Of a stretch of DNA of 64,000 nucleotides, positions 34,125 through 46,348 are shown piece by piece; position 1 is the stretch's first letter, and the number at the start of each line of letters is the position of its first letter. The stretch is taken from contig CAKSVD010000005.1 in NCBI GenBank assembly GCA_934503275.1, forward strand, positions 37,863 through 101,862. Direction: 5' to 3'. Below the pieces are notes generated by a model. It was not told where the DNA came from, searched no databases, and worked only from the letters and a program-made list of their open reading frames with translations. This DNA is from an uncultured Faecalibacterium sp. Lineage in GTDB: Bacteria; Bacillota; Clostridia; Oscillospirales; Ruminococcaceae. A program made the position numbers and the translations under genes.

Positions 34125-35027
34125 ATGACACTGAATGCGATCATCGCAAATTTTCAGACCTTTAAAATTGTCGATCTGCTGGATATCATCATCATCGCGT
34201 TCCTGATCTACCAGCTGCTTGGCATCATCAACCGCACCCGCGCCGGGCAGCTTGCCAAGGGCGCACTGCTGGTCATGGTCGTGTATCTGGTGGCCAACAC
34301 CCTGAATATGCGCACCGTTACATGGCTGCTCAATTCGCTGCTGCAGGTCGGTCTGCTCACCCTTGTGGTGCTGTTCCAGCCCGAGATCCGCCGCGCGCTG
34401 GAGCGCATGGGCCAGACCGACCAGTGGGCCTCCAAGCTGTTCAACGTAAAGGGACGCTACAACGACCCCAGCCTTAAGGGCGCATGGCGCAGCGCCATCA
34501 TTGCCATCTGTGATGCCGCCGAGCGCTTTTCTGAGACCAAGACCGGCGCCCTCATCGTGCTGGAGCGCCACACCAACCTTTCCGAGATCGTGCGCACCGG
34601 CACCCCGGTGAACAGCGCGGTCAATCTGGAGGTGCTGGGCACCATCTTCTACGAGGGCACGCCCCTGCATGATGGCGCTGCCATCATCGAAAACGGCCGC
34701 ATCAAGGCGGCGGGCTGCGTGCTGCCCCTTTCCAACAATCTGGATCTGGGCAAGGATATGGGCACCCGCCACCGCGCCTGTCTTGGCATTGCGGAAAACT
34801 CCGACGCTATTGCTATCGTGGTCAGCGAGGAGACCGGCATCATCTCCATGGCCAAAAATGGTGTGCTGATCCGTCATTTTGACCGCCAGAGCCTGTATAC
34901 CCGCCTCATCGACGAGATGATCCCCAAGGAGTCTACGGTGGAAAAGAACACCGCCGACAGCTGGGTGGAGCAGGCGAAAAAGCTGTGGAACTGGATCAGC
35001 CAGAAGGGGGAGGACGAGCAGCAATGA
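34125..35027 (+). CDS. cdaA: Diadenylate cyclase CdaA
   Basis: Membrane-bound synthase of the second messenger c-di-AMP, 300 aa. Three N-terminal helices (DIIIIAFLIYQLLGII, LLVMVVYLVANTL, LLQVGLLTLVVLF) precede the DAC domain. The catalytic motifs are DGAAII and GTRHRACLG. c-di-AMP controls potassium and osmotic balance and wall homeostasis in Firmicutes. The stop codon overlaps the cdaR start (ATGA), giving fixed stoichiometry with its regulator. In many Firmicutes glmM follows cdaR; here it does not. Confidence 0.96.
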   Translation: MTLNAIIANFQTFKIVDLLDIIIIAFLIYQLLGIINRTRAGQLAKGALLVMVVYLVANTLNMRTVTWLLNSLLQVGLLTLVVLFQPEIRRALERMGQTDQWASKLFNVKGRYNDPSLKGAWRSAIIAICDAAERFSETKTGALIVLERHTNLSEIVRTGTPVNSAVNLEVLGTIFYEGTPLHDGAAIIENGRIKAAGCVLPLSNNLDLGKDMGTRHRACLGIAENSDAIAIVVSEETGIISMAKNGVLIRHFDRQSLYTRLIDEMIPKESTVEKNTADSWVEQAKKLWNWISQKGEDEQQ

Positions 35028-36328
35028 GCAACCAGCCGAACAAGACGAACGGCGCAAAGCCTGCCGTCCGCAAAAAAAAGAATCTTCTGGATGACCGCCG
35101 CATCCGGCTGGCACTGTCCGTGCTGGGCGCCATCGTTGCATGGATGGTGGTCACCATCATCGTTCAGCCCGGCACCACCAACACCATCTATAATGTGCCG
35201 GTGGATTATACCTACGACTCCGCCGCCTATACCTCCCGGGGCCTGAGCATCGTCAGTGCCGAGGACAAGACCGTGAACCTGAAGCTTTCCGGCGATGGCT
35301 ACACCATCGGCGGGCTCAGCGCCTCGGATTTTGTGGTCTACCCGGACTGGTCCAGCGTGCGCGACAGCGGCGAAAAGACCCTGCGGCTGCTGGTGCGCGG
35401 CGCAAACGGCCTGCTCAACGGCGTGACCGTGACCATGGAGGGCAGCGACAACACGGTGGACGTTGTATTTGACGTGGTGGAGGAAAAGACTCTGCCCGTT
35501 ACCGTTACCACCAACTATCTGCGCGTTGCGGAGGGCTATATCCTTTATAGCACCGAGGTCTCCAAGGATACTGTTACCCTGTCCGGCCCCAGCAGCGAAC
35601 TGAGCAAGGTGGCCACCTGCACCGCCGAGGCGTCTTACAGTAGTGAACTGACCGAGTCGGTCACGCTGAACACCCCTCTGCGCTTCTATAGCAGCGGCGG
35701 CAAGGAGATCAAGTTCCAGTACACCACGCTGGAGGAGAGCAATGTGGACGTGACGCTGCAGGTGTACAAGATGGCGACCCTGCCGGTGAAGGTGAACTTT
35801 ATCAATGCGCCGCGCGGGTTCGATAATTCGGTGCTGAGTTATGCCCTCAGCTGCAAGCAACTCAAGGTGGCAGGCCCGGCAGAAAAGATCGATGCACTGT
35901 CCACCTTGTCCATCGGCACCATCGACCTTTCTACCTTCAGCCTGAACAAGGTGTACGAGATGCCCATTGAGTTGCCGACAGATATCTATCTGCTGGATAA
36001 TATCTCCACCATCACGGTCAGCTTTGACTGCTCCGGGCTGGAGACCAAGACCATGAACCTGCCCGCCAGCTGCGTGCAGGTGGTCAACCTGCCCTCCACC
36101 TATCAGCTGACGGTGGAGACCGAGCGGCTGATGAACGTGACCCTCTGCGGCCCCAAGGGCGCTATGGAGACCCTGACCCCCGAGCAGGTGGTCATTGAGA
36201 TCGATGCCGAGGACTTTGCCGTGGCTACCGGCCAGCAGAACATTGCCTGCCGGCTGTATGTGCCCTCCAACGGCAAGATCTTTGCACTGGGCAGCTATGT
36301 GCTGCAGTGCCGCATTGAAAGCAACTAA
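35024..36328 (+). CDS. cdaR: CdaR regulator with YbbR-like domains
   Basis: A 434-aa protein with one N-terminal membrane helix (LALSVLGAIVAWMVVTIIV, near residue 27) and an extracytoplasmic part made of about four YbbR repeats (patterns such as IYNVPVDYTYD, VTVTTNYLRVAEGYIL). CdaR binds and modulates CdaA. It is translated from an ATGA overlap with cdaA. The length is typical for clostridial CdaR. Confidence 0.92.
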   Translation: MSNQPNKTNGAKPAVRKKKNLLDDRRIRLALSVLGAIVAWMVVTIIVQPGTTNTIYNVPVDYTYDSAAYTSRGLSIVSAEDKTVNLKLSGDGYTIGGLSASDFVVYPDWSSVRDSGEKTLRLLVRGANGLLNGVTVTMEGSDNTVDVVFDVVEEKTLPVTVTTNYLRVAEGYILYSTEVSKDTVTLSGPSSELSKVATCTAEASYSSELTESVTLNTPLRFYSSGGKEIKFQYTTLEESNVDVTLQVYKMATLPVKVNFINAPRGFDNSVLSYALSCKQLKVAGPAEKIDALSTLSIGTIDLSTFSLNKVYEMPIELPTDIYLLDNISTITVSFDCSGLETKTMNLPASCVQVVNLPSTYQLTVETERLMNVTLCGPKGAMETLTPEQVVIEIDAEDFAVATGQQNIACRLYVPSNGKIFALGSYVLQCRIESN

Positions 36329-36349
36329 AGTAAAAGGATAACACAACAA

Positions 36350-37945
36350 ATGATTCTGGTTCGCAACATCCGTCTGCCCCTCTCCGCAGGGGAGCCGCAG
36401 GCATTTGAAAAGGCGCTGCACACCCTGCGGGTGCCCCGCAGCAGGGTAGAGCACACCGGCGTGGCAAAGCTTTCGGTGGACGCCCGCCACGGCCAGCCCA
36501 AGCTGGTGTATACCGTGGCGGTCACCCTCAAGCAGCCCGGGGAGGAGGCCGCCCTTGCGGCGCGCTGCCCGGACGCCGCTCTGCACCGCCGGGCAGACTT
36601 TACCCTGCAACCCGGCACCCAGCCGCTTGCGCACCGCCCTGTGGTGTGCGGACTGGGCCCGGCGGGTCTGTTTGCGGCCCTGCTGCTGGCCCGGCAGGGG
36701 TACCGCCCCATTGTGCTGGAGCGCGGCCCTGCGCTGGATGCCCGTGTGCAGGCAGTGGAGCACTTTTCTGCCACCGGTCAGCTGGACCCCAACGCCAACA
36801 TCCAGTTCGGCGAGGGCGGCGCGGGCACTTTCTCGGATGGCAAACTGACCACCCGCATCGGGGATGAACTGTGCGATTTTGTCACCGAGGTGTTTTTGCA
36901 GCACGGTGCCCCGGCAGAGATCGCGTGGAAGCAAAAGCCCCATGTGGGCACCGACCTGCTGCGCGGCGTCATCACCTCCATCCGCAAGGAAATCGAGTCT
37001 CTGGGCGGCGAGGTGCACTTCAACACCGCCCTTACCGGGCTGGAACGCAAAAACGGTCAGCTTGTGGGCATCACTACTACAAATGGAAGCTTTGCCTGCG
37101 AGACACTGGTATTTGCAGTGGGACACTCAGCACGGGATACCTTCGGGATGCTGATGGACAGCGGCCTTGTGCTGGAGTGCAAGCCCTTCAGTGTGGGCTT
37201 CCGCGCCGAGCACCTGCAAAGCGAGATCGAAAAAAGCCTGTACCACGAAGCCGCCGGGCATCCGGCGCTGCCCCGGGGCGAATACCAGCTTTCTCAGCAC
37301 GTCGGCGACCGGTGCGTGTACACCTTCTGTATGTGCCCCGGCGGTCAGGTGGTGGCTTCGGCCAGTGAGGAAGAGCGTGTTGTGACCAACGGCATGAGTT
37401 ACCACGCTCGCAGCGGCAAAAACGCCAACGCGGCGGTGGTGGTCAGCGTGGGTGGGGCAGACTTTGCCAACGATCCCCGCCGCGCCATCGCCTTCCAGCG
37501 GGAACTGGAGGCAAAGGCCTACACAGCAGGCCGTGCAGCCGGAGCCTACGCCGCCCCGGCAGAGAATGTGCAAAGCTTTCTGGAAGGGCGTGGGCAGCTG
37601 TGCATCGGCAGTGTGCAGCCCACCTACGACCGTGGCGTGACCGCCGCAGATCTGGGCGCACTGCTGCCCTGGGAGCTGGCGGATACCCTGCGGGCGGGTC
37701 TGCGCGCCTACGAGCGCAAAATCGCGGGCTACACTGCGCCGGACGCCATCCTGACCGGCCTTGAGACCCGCACCAGCAGCCCGGTACGGCTCAAACGGGA
37801 AGAGGACTTTGTGTGCACCCAGCTGGCAGGGCTTTACCCCTGCGGCGAAGGTGCGGGATATGCGGGCGGCATTGTGAGCGCCGCCGTGGATGGCCTGCGG
37901 GTGGCCCGCGCCATCATCAGCCGGTATGCACCGGCAGAAGGGTGA
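36350..37945 (+). CDS. FAD-dependent oxidoreductase (COG2509-type)
   Basis: A 531-aa flavoprotein. An N-terminal domain of about 90 aa with a two-stranded pattern (VRNIRLPL, LVYTVAVTL) is followed by a dinucleotide fold (VVCGLGPAGLFAALLLARQG). Other family blocks are FGEGGAGTFSDGKLTT, the NAD-like segment VFAVGHSARDTF, and the C-terminal YPCGEGAGYAGGI. This widespread COG2509 family of predicted FAD dehydrogenases is uncharacterised. It is 21 bp after cdaR, inside the long operon. Confidence 0.87.
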   Translation: MILVRNIRLPLSAGEPQAFEKALHTLRVPRSRVEHTGVAKLSVDARHGQPKLVYTVAVTLKQPGEEAALAARCPDAALHRRADFTLQPGTQPLAHRPVVCGLGPAGLFAALLLARQGYRPIVLERGPALDARVQAVEHFSATGQLDPNANIQFGEGGAGTFSDGKLTTRIGDELCDFVTEVFLQHGAPAEIAWKQKPHVGTDLLRGVITSIRKEIESLGGEVHFNTALTGLERKNGQLVGITTTNGSFACETLVFAVGHSARDTFGMLMDSGLVLECKPFSVGFRAEHLQSEIEKSLYHEAAGHPALPRGEYQLSQHVGDRCVYTFCMCPGGQVVASASEEERVVTNGMSYHARSGKNANAAVVVSVGGADFANDPRRAIAFQRELEAKAYTAGRAAGAYAAPAENVQSFLEGRGQLCIGSVQPTYDRGVTAADLGALLPWELADTLRAGLRAYERKIAGYTAPDAILTGLETRTSSPVRLKREEDFVCTQLAGLYPCGEGAGYAGGIVSAAVDGLRVARAIISRYAPAEG

Positions 37946-37955
37946 GAAAATTTTG

Positions 37956-39308
37956 ATGTACGATCGTGAAAACGATAACCGAAATAGCGAAGGCCGGCAG
38001 GTACAGCAGGAGCTGGAGGACCAGCTGCGTGCCTTTGGCGACACCATGACTGATGCCTTTGCCCACGGCTTTGAGGGCAGGGGCATGGATATCGGTGACC
38101 GGGCGTGGGATGTGGGCAAAGCCGCCGTCCATGCCGCCAACTATGGCATCGGGGAGGCGGCAAAGGCCTTCCGGCAGAGGCGCAGAGGTTCCCCCTACGG
38201 GGATGCAAAGCAGCCTTTCCGCGAAGGTGCTGCGGATGCCGACCCCGCCGGGATGCCCGGCTGGTTCCAGCAGATCTTTGCAAAACCGGAGCCTACCCCG
38301 GTGGAAAATATCCGTATCAGCGCAAAAAAACGATATAGCGCAGGCTGCACCCTGCTGGCTGTGGGCATCACCTTTGCGGTGATCTTCGGTCTGGGCGGCA
38401 TTGGCTGCATCGTGGCGGCGGAGGCCGTTCTGCCCGGCCTTATTACGGAGACCGTGATCGGTGACACGGTGGCCACGGCCGCGGAGGGCATGACCTATAC
38501 CTTTACCACCGGCGCTTCCATGGCCACGACGGTGCTGGAGATCACAGGCAATGTGTTGACCCTTGTCGCCTGTGGCTTTGGTGCCATGATCGCCGCCGGT
38601 GCAAGCCGCTTTTCCGCTTCCAAAAAGCTGGGGGCGTTGGCAGATGCAGCCGAAAAGCTGAACGCGCAGAAGGGGCTTTCGGTGGAAATGCTGGCAGACC
38701 TGACCCACCAGACCAAGAAAAAAGCGCTGAAAAAGCTGCGCAGCTACATCCATAAGGGCTGGCTGAACGCGTGGCTGGACGATGAGACCGAAACGCTCTA
38801 CCTGACGGCAGAGGACTACCGCGCCGCCAAGGAGAAAGCCGCCGCAGCCGCCGCGCAGCCGCAGCCGGAAAAGGCGGAAACTGGCGATACTCCGCTCAAT
38901 CTCGATACTGCCCGCCGCTTTGCTGCCGTGCTGGAAAAAGAGCAGCAGCTTATGCAGGACGCGCAGGCGCGGGAAGAACTGGCGGCGATGTATAAGACCA
39001 CTACCGCCATCTGCGACTGGCTGGAGGCACATCCGGAAAGCCAGCCCAAGACTCGCCGCTTTGCGGAATATTATATCCCCACCACCCTCAAGCTGCTGCA
39101 CACCTACAACGACGTGCAGGGGCAGCAGGGCGAAAACGCCGAGACCATCCGCCGGGATATCGCGGGTATCCTGCACACCTTGAATCAGGCGTATGAGAAC
39201 CTGTACAACAATCTGCTTTCGGACGTAGCCATGGACATTTCTTCCGAGATCGCCGCTTTGCAGGGAATGCTGGCCAACGATGGCCTGACCGGGAGGGAAT
39301 TTGAATGA
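37956..39308 (+). CDS. XpaC-like protein (5-bromo-4-chloroindolyl phosphate hydrolysis family)
   Basis: A 450-aa protein. The N-terminal ~110 aa are helical and polar. Two to three membrane helices follow at about 130-230 (LLAVGITFAVIFGLGGIGCIV, VLTLVACGFGAMIAAG). The C-terminal ~100 aa match the XpaC family block (RRFAEYYIPTTLKLLHTYND, DIAGILHTLNQAYENLYNNL). XpaC proteins often accompany TelA-type proteins; none is seen here. The name comes from an indirect phenotype, so function is unknown. ATG at 37956 chosen after AGAAGGGTGAG. It overlaps recJ by 4 bp. Confidence 0.82.
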   Translation: MYDRENDNRNSEGRQVQQELEDQLRAFGDTMTDAFAHGFEGRGMDIGDRAWDVGKAAVHAANYGIGEAAKAFRQRRRGSPYGDAKQPFREGAADADPAGMPGWFQQIFAKPEPTPVENIRISAKKRYSAGCTLLAVGITFAVIFGLGGIGCIVAAEAVLPGLITETVIGDTVATAAEGMTYTFTTGASMATTVLEITGNVLTLVACGFGAMIAAGASRFSASKKLGALADAAEKLNAQKGLSVEMLADLTHQTKKKALKKLRSYIHKGWLNAWLDDETETLYLTAEDYRAAKEKAAAAAAQPQPEKAETGDTPLNLDTARRFAAVLEKEQQLMQDAQAREELAAMYKTTTAICDWLEAHPESQPKTRRFAEYYIPTTLKLLHTYNDVQGQQGENAETIRRDIAGILHTLNQAYENLYNNLLSDVAMDISSEIAALQGMLANDGLTGREFE

Positions 39309-41437
39309 CCTACCGTGCTTGGGAACAAAAACCGCTGGACCGCACCGCTGTGCGGGAACTGACCGCCGCCATTGCCGAACAGGCAGCGGCGCAGCTGGAA
39401 GAGCAGGCCATGGACGAAGCGCCGTGGTCAGACGAAAAATATAAGGCCGTGCTGGCTGCGCAGCAAAAGGAAAACGCCCTGCTGGCAGGCATCCTTGCTG
39501 CCCGGGGCGTCACCGACCCCGCCGAAGCGCTGACCTTGCTGGCAGGGGAGGAGGAACTTTCCGACCCTACGCTGCTCACGGATATGGATGCCGCCTGTCA
39601 GCGCATCTGGCAGGCCATCGACAACGGCGAGACCATCGCCGTGTTCGGCGATTACGATGTGGACGGCGTGACCGCCACCGCCCTGCTGTATCAGCACCTC
39701 AAGGGCATGGGTGCGACTGTAAAGTGTATGCTGCCCAGCCGCGAGGGGGACGGCTACGGCCTGTCCAAAAACGCCATCCAGTCCATGCACAACAAGGGTT
39801 GCACCCTCATCGTGACCGTAGATAACGGCATCTCTGCTGTGGAGGAAGCCGACTTTGCGGCTTCACTGGGCATGGACCTGATCATTACCGACCACCATCT
39901 GCCGCCGGAGACTTTGCCCAAGGCTGTGGCCGTGGTGGACCCCCGCCGGAAGGATGACCACAGCCCCTTCAAGGGTCTGTGCGGCGCGGGCGTGGCCTTC
40001 AAGCTTTGCGCCGCGCTGGACGGCTGTCCGCCAGAGGAAATGCTGGATTACTGCGGCGACCTTGCCGCCGTAGGCACCGTGGCGGACGTGATGCCGCTGG
40101 TGGGGGAGAACCGCACCCTTGTCAAGGCCGGGCTGCGGCAGCTGCAACAGACCGACCGCCCCGGCTTTGGGGCGCTTTTAGAGGAAGTTGGCCTTGCGGG
40201 CAAGCCTATCACCGCCGAGAATATCAGCTACGCCATCGCGCCCCGCATCAACGCGGCAGGCCGCATGGATAACGCCGTTACCGCCCTGCAGCTGGTGCTC
40301 TGTGAGGACCCGGACAGAGCTGAGGAACTGGCGCACAAGCTGAACGAGATCAACGCCCACCGGCAGGAGACCGAGCAGCAGATCTTCAAAGCCGCCGAAG
40401 AGTTGCTGGAGCAGCAGCCCGAGCGCTTGGATGACCGCATTATGCTGCTGTGGGGACGGGACTGGCACCCCGGCGTCATCGGCATCGTGGCGTCCCGGCT
40501 GGTGGAGCGCACCGGACGCCCGGTCATCGTGGTCACCATTGATGAGCACGGCGAGGGCAAGGGCAGCGGGCGCAGCGTGCAGGGCTTTAACCTGCACACC
40601 TGCATCGGCTCCTGTGCCGACCTTCTGGTGCGCTACGGCGGCCACGCCATGGCGGCGGGACTTTCCGTTCGCGAGGAAAACCTGCCCGAACTGCGCCGCC
40701 GCCTGAACGAGTGGGCTGCCCGGGAGTGCCCTGTGCTGCACACCCCGCCCCTTACCTGTGACGTGACCATCCATCTGGATCGCATCACCGTAGAAAGCGT
40801 GCGGCATCTGGAGCAGCTGGCACCCTACGGAGCCGAGAACCCCACCCCGGTGTTCCTGCTGCAAAGCGCCGTGGTGGACGGCGTATACCCGGTATCGGAA
40901 GGGCGGCACAGCCGCCTGCGGCTGCGGCAGGGCAATAGCTGCCTGTACGCCGTCTGGTTCGGGATGCCCGCCGAGCAGCTGCCCTACGCATTGGGCGATG
41001 TGGTGGACGCGGCGCTGAACCTTTCGGTCTACGAGTCCGCCCGGGGCGCGCAGCTTTCCGGCCGCATCCTCGACCTGCACCCGGCGGGGCTGGGCGCAGA
41101 ACTGGCACGGCAGGCTGCACTGGTGCAGGCGCTGCGCCGGGGTACCCCCCTGACTGAAGAACAAAAGAAACAGATCGCCCCCGCCCGCACGGATATCATT
41201 GCCGTGTACCGGGAACTGCAGTCCCGCCGCTGGCACGCCGAGGACCTGCAGCCCCTGTGCGCAAAGCTGGGCGAGGAGCAGACCGGCAAAACGCTGGTGG
41301 CGGTTGCCGCCTTAGAGCAGGTGGGGCTGATCACCGCAGCGGAAAAAGGCGGGGCAAAGTTCTGGGAACTGGTGCCGACAGCAGGCAAAAAGAACCTTGC
41401 CGATGCCCCCATCCTGAAATGTCTGGAGGAACTATAA
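39305..41437 (+). CDS. recJ: Single-stranded-DNA-specific exonuclease RecJ
   Basis: 5'-3' ssDNA exonuclease for recombination and mismatch repair, 710 aa. DHH-family motifs are intact: FGDYDVDGVTATALLY, VTVDNGISAVEEA, and TDHHLPPETLP; the DHHA1 part has RYGGHAMAAGLSV. A C-terminal extension of about 150 aa follows the OB fold region, as in many Firmicutes RecJ proteins. Start overlaps the previous stop (ATGA) and the stop abuts relA with no gap. Confidence 0.94.
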   Translation: MTYRAWEQKPLDRTAVRELTAAIAEQAAAQLEEQAMDEAPWSDEKYKAVLAAQQKENALLAGILAARGVTDPAEALTLLAGEEELSDPTLLTDMDAACQRIWQAIDNGETIAVFGDYDVDGVTATALLYQHLKGMGATVKCMLPSREGDGYGLSKNAIQSMHNKGCTLIVTVDNGISAVEEADFAASLGMDLIITDHHLPPETLPKAVAVVDPRRKDDHSPFKGLCGAGVAFKLCAALDGCPPEEMLDYCGDLAAVGTVADVMPLVGENRTLVKAGLRQLQQTDRPGFGALLEEVGLAGKPITAENISYAIAPRINAAGRMDNAVTALQLVLCEDPDRAEELAHKLNEINAHRQETEQQIFKAAEELLEQQPERLDDRIMLLWGRDWHPGVIGIVASRLVERTGRPVIVVTIDEHGEGKGSGRSVQGFNLHTCIGSCADLLVRYGGHAMAAGLSVREENLPELRRRLNEWAARECPVLHTPPLTCDVTIHLDRITVESVRHLEQLAPYGAENPTPVFLLQSAVVDGVYPVSEGRHSRLRLRQGNSCLYAVWFGMPAEQLPYALGDVVDAALNLSVYESARGAQLSGRILDLHPAGLGAELARQAALVQALRRGTPLTEEQKKQIAPARTDIIAVYRELQSRRWHAEDLQPLCAKLGEEQTGKTLVAVAALEQVGLITAAEKGGAKFWELVPTAGKKNLADAPILKCLEEL

Positions 41438-43780
<2,343 letters not shown>

Positions 43781-43784
43781 CGCA

Positions 43785-44246
43785 ATGCGAGCAGTCATTC
43801 AGGCCGTGTCCTCCGCCAGTGTGCGGGTGGAAGGCGGCGAGCCCCGCGCCATCGGGCCGGGAATCATGATCCTGCTGGGGGTCAAGGACACCGACACGCT
43901 GGATATCGTGCCCAAGCTTGCCGATAAATGTGCGGGTCTGCGCATTTTCCCGGATGCCGAGGGTAAGCTGAACCTGAGCGCCCGGGATCTGGGCTATTCC
44001 GCGCTGGTGGTCAGCCAGTTCACCCTTTATGGCGACACCAAAAAAGGCTACCGTCCCAGCTTTATCAAGGCTGCAAAGCCGCCCCTCTCGGTGGATGCCT
44101 ACGAGTTGTTCCTTGCCGAGATGGCTAAGCACGGCCTCAAGGATGTGCAGCACGGCGAGTTCGGCGCTCATATGCAGGTGTCGCTGGTGAACGAGGGCCC
44201 CTGCACCATCATCATTGATACCGACGAGTGGAAAAAGAAGGAGTAA
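43785..44246 (+). CDS. dtd: D-aminoacyl-tRNA deacylase
   Basis: A 153-aa proofreading enzyme that removes D-amino acids (and glycine from tRNA-Ala) from tRNA. The motif SQFTLYGDTKKGYRPSF and the C-terminal NEGPCTI (family GPVT-type cross-subunit motif, here with Cys) are visible. It follows relA by 4 bp, an order (rel-dtd) conserved in Firmicutes. Confidence 0.94.
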   Translation: MRAVIQAVSSASVRVEGGEPRAIGPGIMILLGVKDTDTLDIVPKLADKCAGLRIFPDAEGKLNLSARDLGYSALVVSQFTLYGDTKKGYRPSFIKAAKPPLSVDAYELFLAEMAKHGLKDVQHGEFGAHMQVSLVNEGPCTIIIDTDEWKKKE

Positions 44247-44248
44247 CG

Positions 44249-44866
44249 ATGCAAGGTTTTCACATTCCTGCGGCACCGCCGCTGTATACCAATACCTTTC
44301 TGCTCATTTCCGATGCGGGCCATGCCGTGGTCATCGATCCGGCGTCAGAGGTGCATAGCTACGACGAAATTTTAAAGCAGCACAACGCCACCCTTACCAC
44401 CATCCTGTGCACCCACGGCCACTACGACCATGTGGGCAGCGCTGCCGCGTTGAAAGCGGAGTGGAACGCTACCCTCTACTGTGAAAAGGCAGACCTTGCC
44501 GGAGACCGGATGTACCCGCTTTCCGCTGCGGACTGCGGCTACACGGAAGGGGAGCAGATCGCGGTGGACGAGTTGCGCTTTACCGCGTGGCACACCCCCG
44601 GCCACACCCCCGGCAGCGTGGTACTGCTGTGCGGCGAGCATCTTTTCTGCGGTGATACGCTGTTTGCTGGCAGCGTTGGTCGCACCGACCTTGAGGGCGG
44701 CAGCAGCGCACAGATGGCAGAAAGCCTGCGCAAGCTGGCACAGCTGCCCATCCCCCGCGAAACACAGGTGCTGCCCGGCCACGGCGAATTTTCCACCTTT
44801 GGCGCGGAATTGGACAATAACTACTATATCCGCAGCGCCCTGCGCGGCGGCAACGACATTTTTTAA
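44249..44866 (+). CDS. MBL-fold metallohydrolase (glyoxalase II-like)
   Basis: A 205-aa metallo-beta-lactamase-fold hydrolase. The metal motif is THGHYDHVGS. Further ligands lie in HTPGHTPGSV, CGDTLFAGSVGR and LPGHGEFS. This pattern is that of the glyoxalase II/YcbL-like group; the substrate may be a thioester. The ATG at 44249 follows AAGGAG. It sits in the rel-dtd-MBL-hemZ order common in Firmicutes. Confidence 0.9.
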   Translation: MQGFHIPAAPPLYTNTFLLISDAGHAVVIDPASEVHSYDEILKQHNATLTTILCTHGHYDHVGSAAALKAEWNATLYCEKADLAGDRMYPLSAADCGYTEGEQIAVDELRFTAWHTPGHTPGSVVLLCGEHLFCGDTLFAGSVGRTDLEGGSSAQMAESLRKLAQLPIPRETQVLPGHGEFSTFGAELDNNYYIRSALRGGNDIF

Positions 44867-44878
44867 AGAGAGAACGAC

Positions 44879-46348
44879 ATGAAAATCTATATCACTGGGC
44901 TGCCCTCCGGGTACGAGGTGGAGCACCTTGCCCGCCTGTTTTACCCCATGGCACCCTTGTCCCTGACCCCGCCGGAGCCTGCCGAGGACTGTCTGTGGGC
45001 AGAAAAGACCGATACCGGTCTGCGGGTGCTGGTGCGGCAGGGGGAAAAAAGCAAAATGCTGGAAGCCCCGCTGCCGCTGCCGGTGGAGCAGGGCGGCGAA
45101 ACCCCGGAGTTTGCCCTTGCCAGCCTGACCTATGATCTGCTGCGCCAGTGGACGGGCATCCGCCCGCCCTGGGGCAAAATGACCGGTGTGCGCCCGGTGC
45201 GGCTGATCCACGATAAGCGCGCCGCCGGGTGGAGCGAAGCACAGATCGACCGCTTCTTTTTGCAGCGGTTCGACTGCTCGGAGCAAAAATACAAGATGGC
45301 GAAGGAAATTGCCGACCTGCAGGAGCCTATTTTGCAGCTGGGCAGCGCGCCCAAGACGTATAGCATGTATATCGGCATCCCGTTCTGCCCCTCCCGGTGC
45401 AGCTATTGTAGCTTTGTCAGCTGCAATCTGGACCGCGACCGCAAGCTGGTGCAGCCTTATGTGGACTGCCTGTGCAGGGAGGTTGCAGAGATCCGGGTGC
45501 AGGCCGAGCGAGCCGGGCTGACATTATGCAGCATCTACATCGGTGGCGGCACCCCCACCAGCCTTTCTGCAGCCCAGCTGCGGCAGCTCATGGGCACCGT
45601 TCGGGAGAATTTTGACCTGAGCAAGGTCGTAGAATATACCGTGGAGGCAGGCCGCCCGGACTGCACCGATGCCGAAAAACTGGCGGTCATCAAGGAATAC
45701 GGCGCTACCCGCATCTCCATCAACCCGCAGACCTTCTCGGACACGGTGCTGGCAAACATCGGCCGCAAGCACTCGGCACAGGATATTCTGGCTTGCTACG
45801 CCGATGCCCGCCGCGCCGGGCACGAGGACATCAACATGGACCTCATTGCCGGTCTGCCCGGGGATACGGTAGAGGGCTTTGAACACAGCCTGCGGCAGGC
45901 CATAGCCTTGCAGCCGGAGAATATCACCGTCCACACCCTTACCCTCAAGCGGGCGTCCCGCATCGTCATCGAGGACCAGAGGGAGAACGACTACGCGGAC
46001 GTAGCCGCCATGCTGGAAAAGTGCCATCTGCTGGCCGAAGCGGGCTACCGCCCCTATTACCTTTACCGGCAGAAGAATACACTGCAAAATCTGGAAAACG
46101 TGGGCTGGTGCAAGCCGGGTCACGAGGGTTACTATAATATCTATATCATGGAGGAAGTCCAGACCATCCTCTCGGCGGGTGCGGGCGGCAGCACCAAACT
46201 GGTGGCCGATGGGGGCAAACGGATGCAGCGCATCTTCAATTTTAAGTATCCGAACGAGTATATCCAGCGCTTTGCGGAGGTACTGGAACGGAAAAAAGGA
46301 GTTGCTGAGTTTTATGATCACGATCTGGGTACCAAAACGACTGGTTGA
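44879..46348 (+). CDS. hemZ: Coproporphyrinogen III dehydrogenase-like radical SAM protein HemZ
   Basis: A 489-aa radical SAM protein. The [4Fe-4S]/SAM motif is FCPSRCSYCSF (near residue 169). YIGGGTPTSLS and NPQTFSD are further HemN-type blocks. The N-terminal ~160 aa and the ending differ from HemN, matching HemZ. No other haem synthesis genes are in the window, and many HemN-like proteins are methyltransferases or haem-handling proteins, so the reaction is uncertain. It overlaps the nucleoside kinase gene by 35 bp. Confidence 0.9.
   Translation: MKIYITGLPSGYEVEHLARLFYPMAPLSLTPPEPAEDCLWAEKTDTGLRVLVRQGEKSKMLEAPLPLPVEQGGETPEFALASLTYDLLRQWTGIRPPWGKMTGVRPVRLIHDKRAAGWSEAQIDRFFLQRFDCSEQKYKMAKEIADLQEPILQLGSAPKTYSMYIGIPFCPSRCSYCSFVSCNLDRDRKLVQPYVDCLCREVAEIRVQAERAGLTLCSIYIGGGTPTSLSAAQLRQLMGTVRENFDLSKVVEYTVEAGRPDCTDAEKLAVIKEYGATRISINPQTFSDTVLANIGRKHSAQDILACYADARRAGHEDINMDLIAGLPGDTVEGFEHSLRQAIALQPENITVHTLTLKRASRIVIEDQRENDYADVAAMLEKCHLLAEAGYRPYYLYRQKNTLQNLENVGWCKPGHEGYYNIYIMEEVQTILSAGAGGSTKLVADGGKRMQRIFNFKYPNEYIQRFAEVLERKKGVAEFYDHDLGTKTTG

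Noticed and set aside
44879..46348. hemZ as evidence for a haem biosynthesis cluster
   Set aside because: No other haem genes nearby; HemN-like radical SAM proteins often have other functions.
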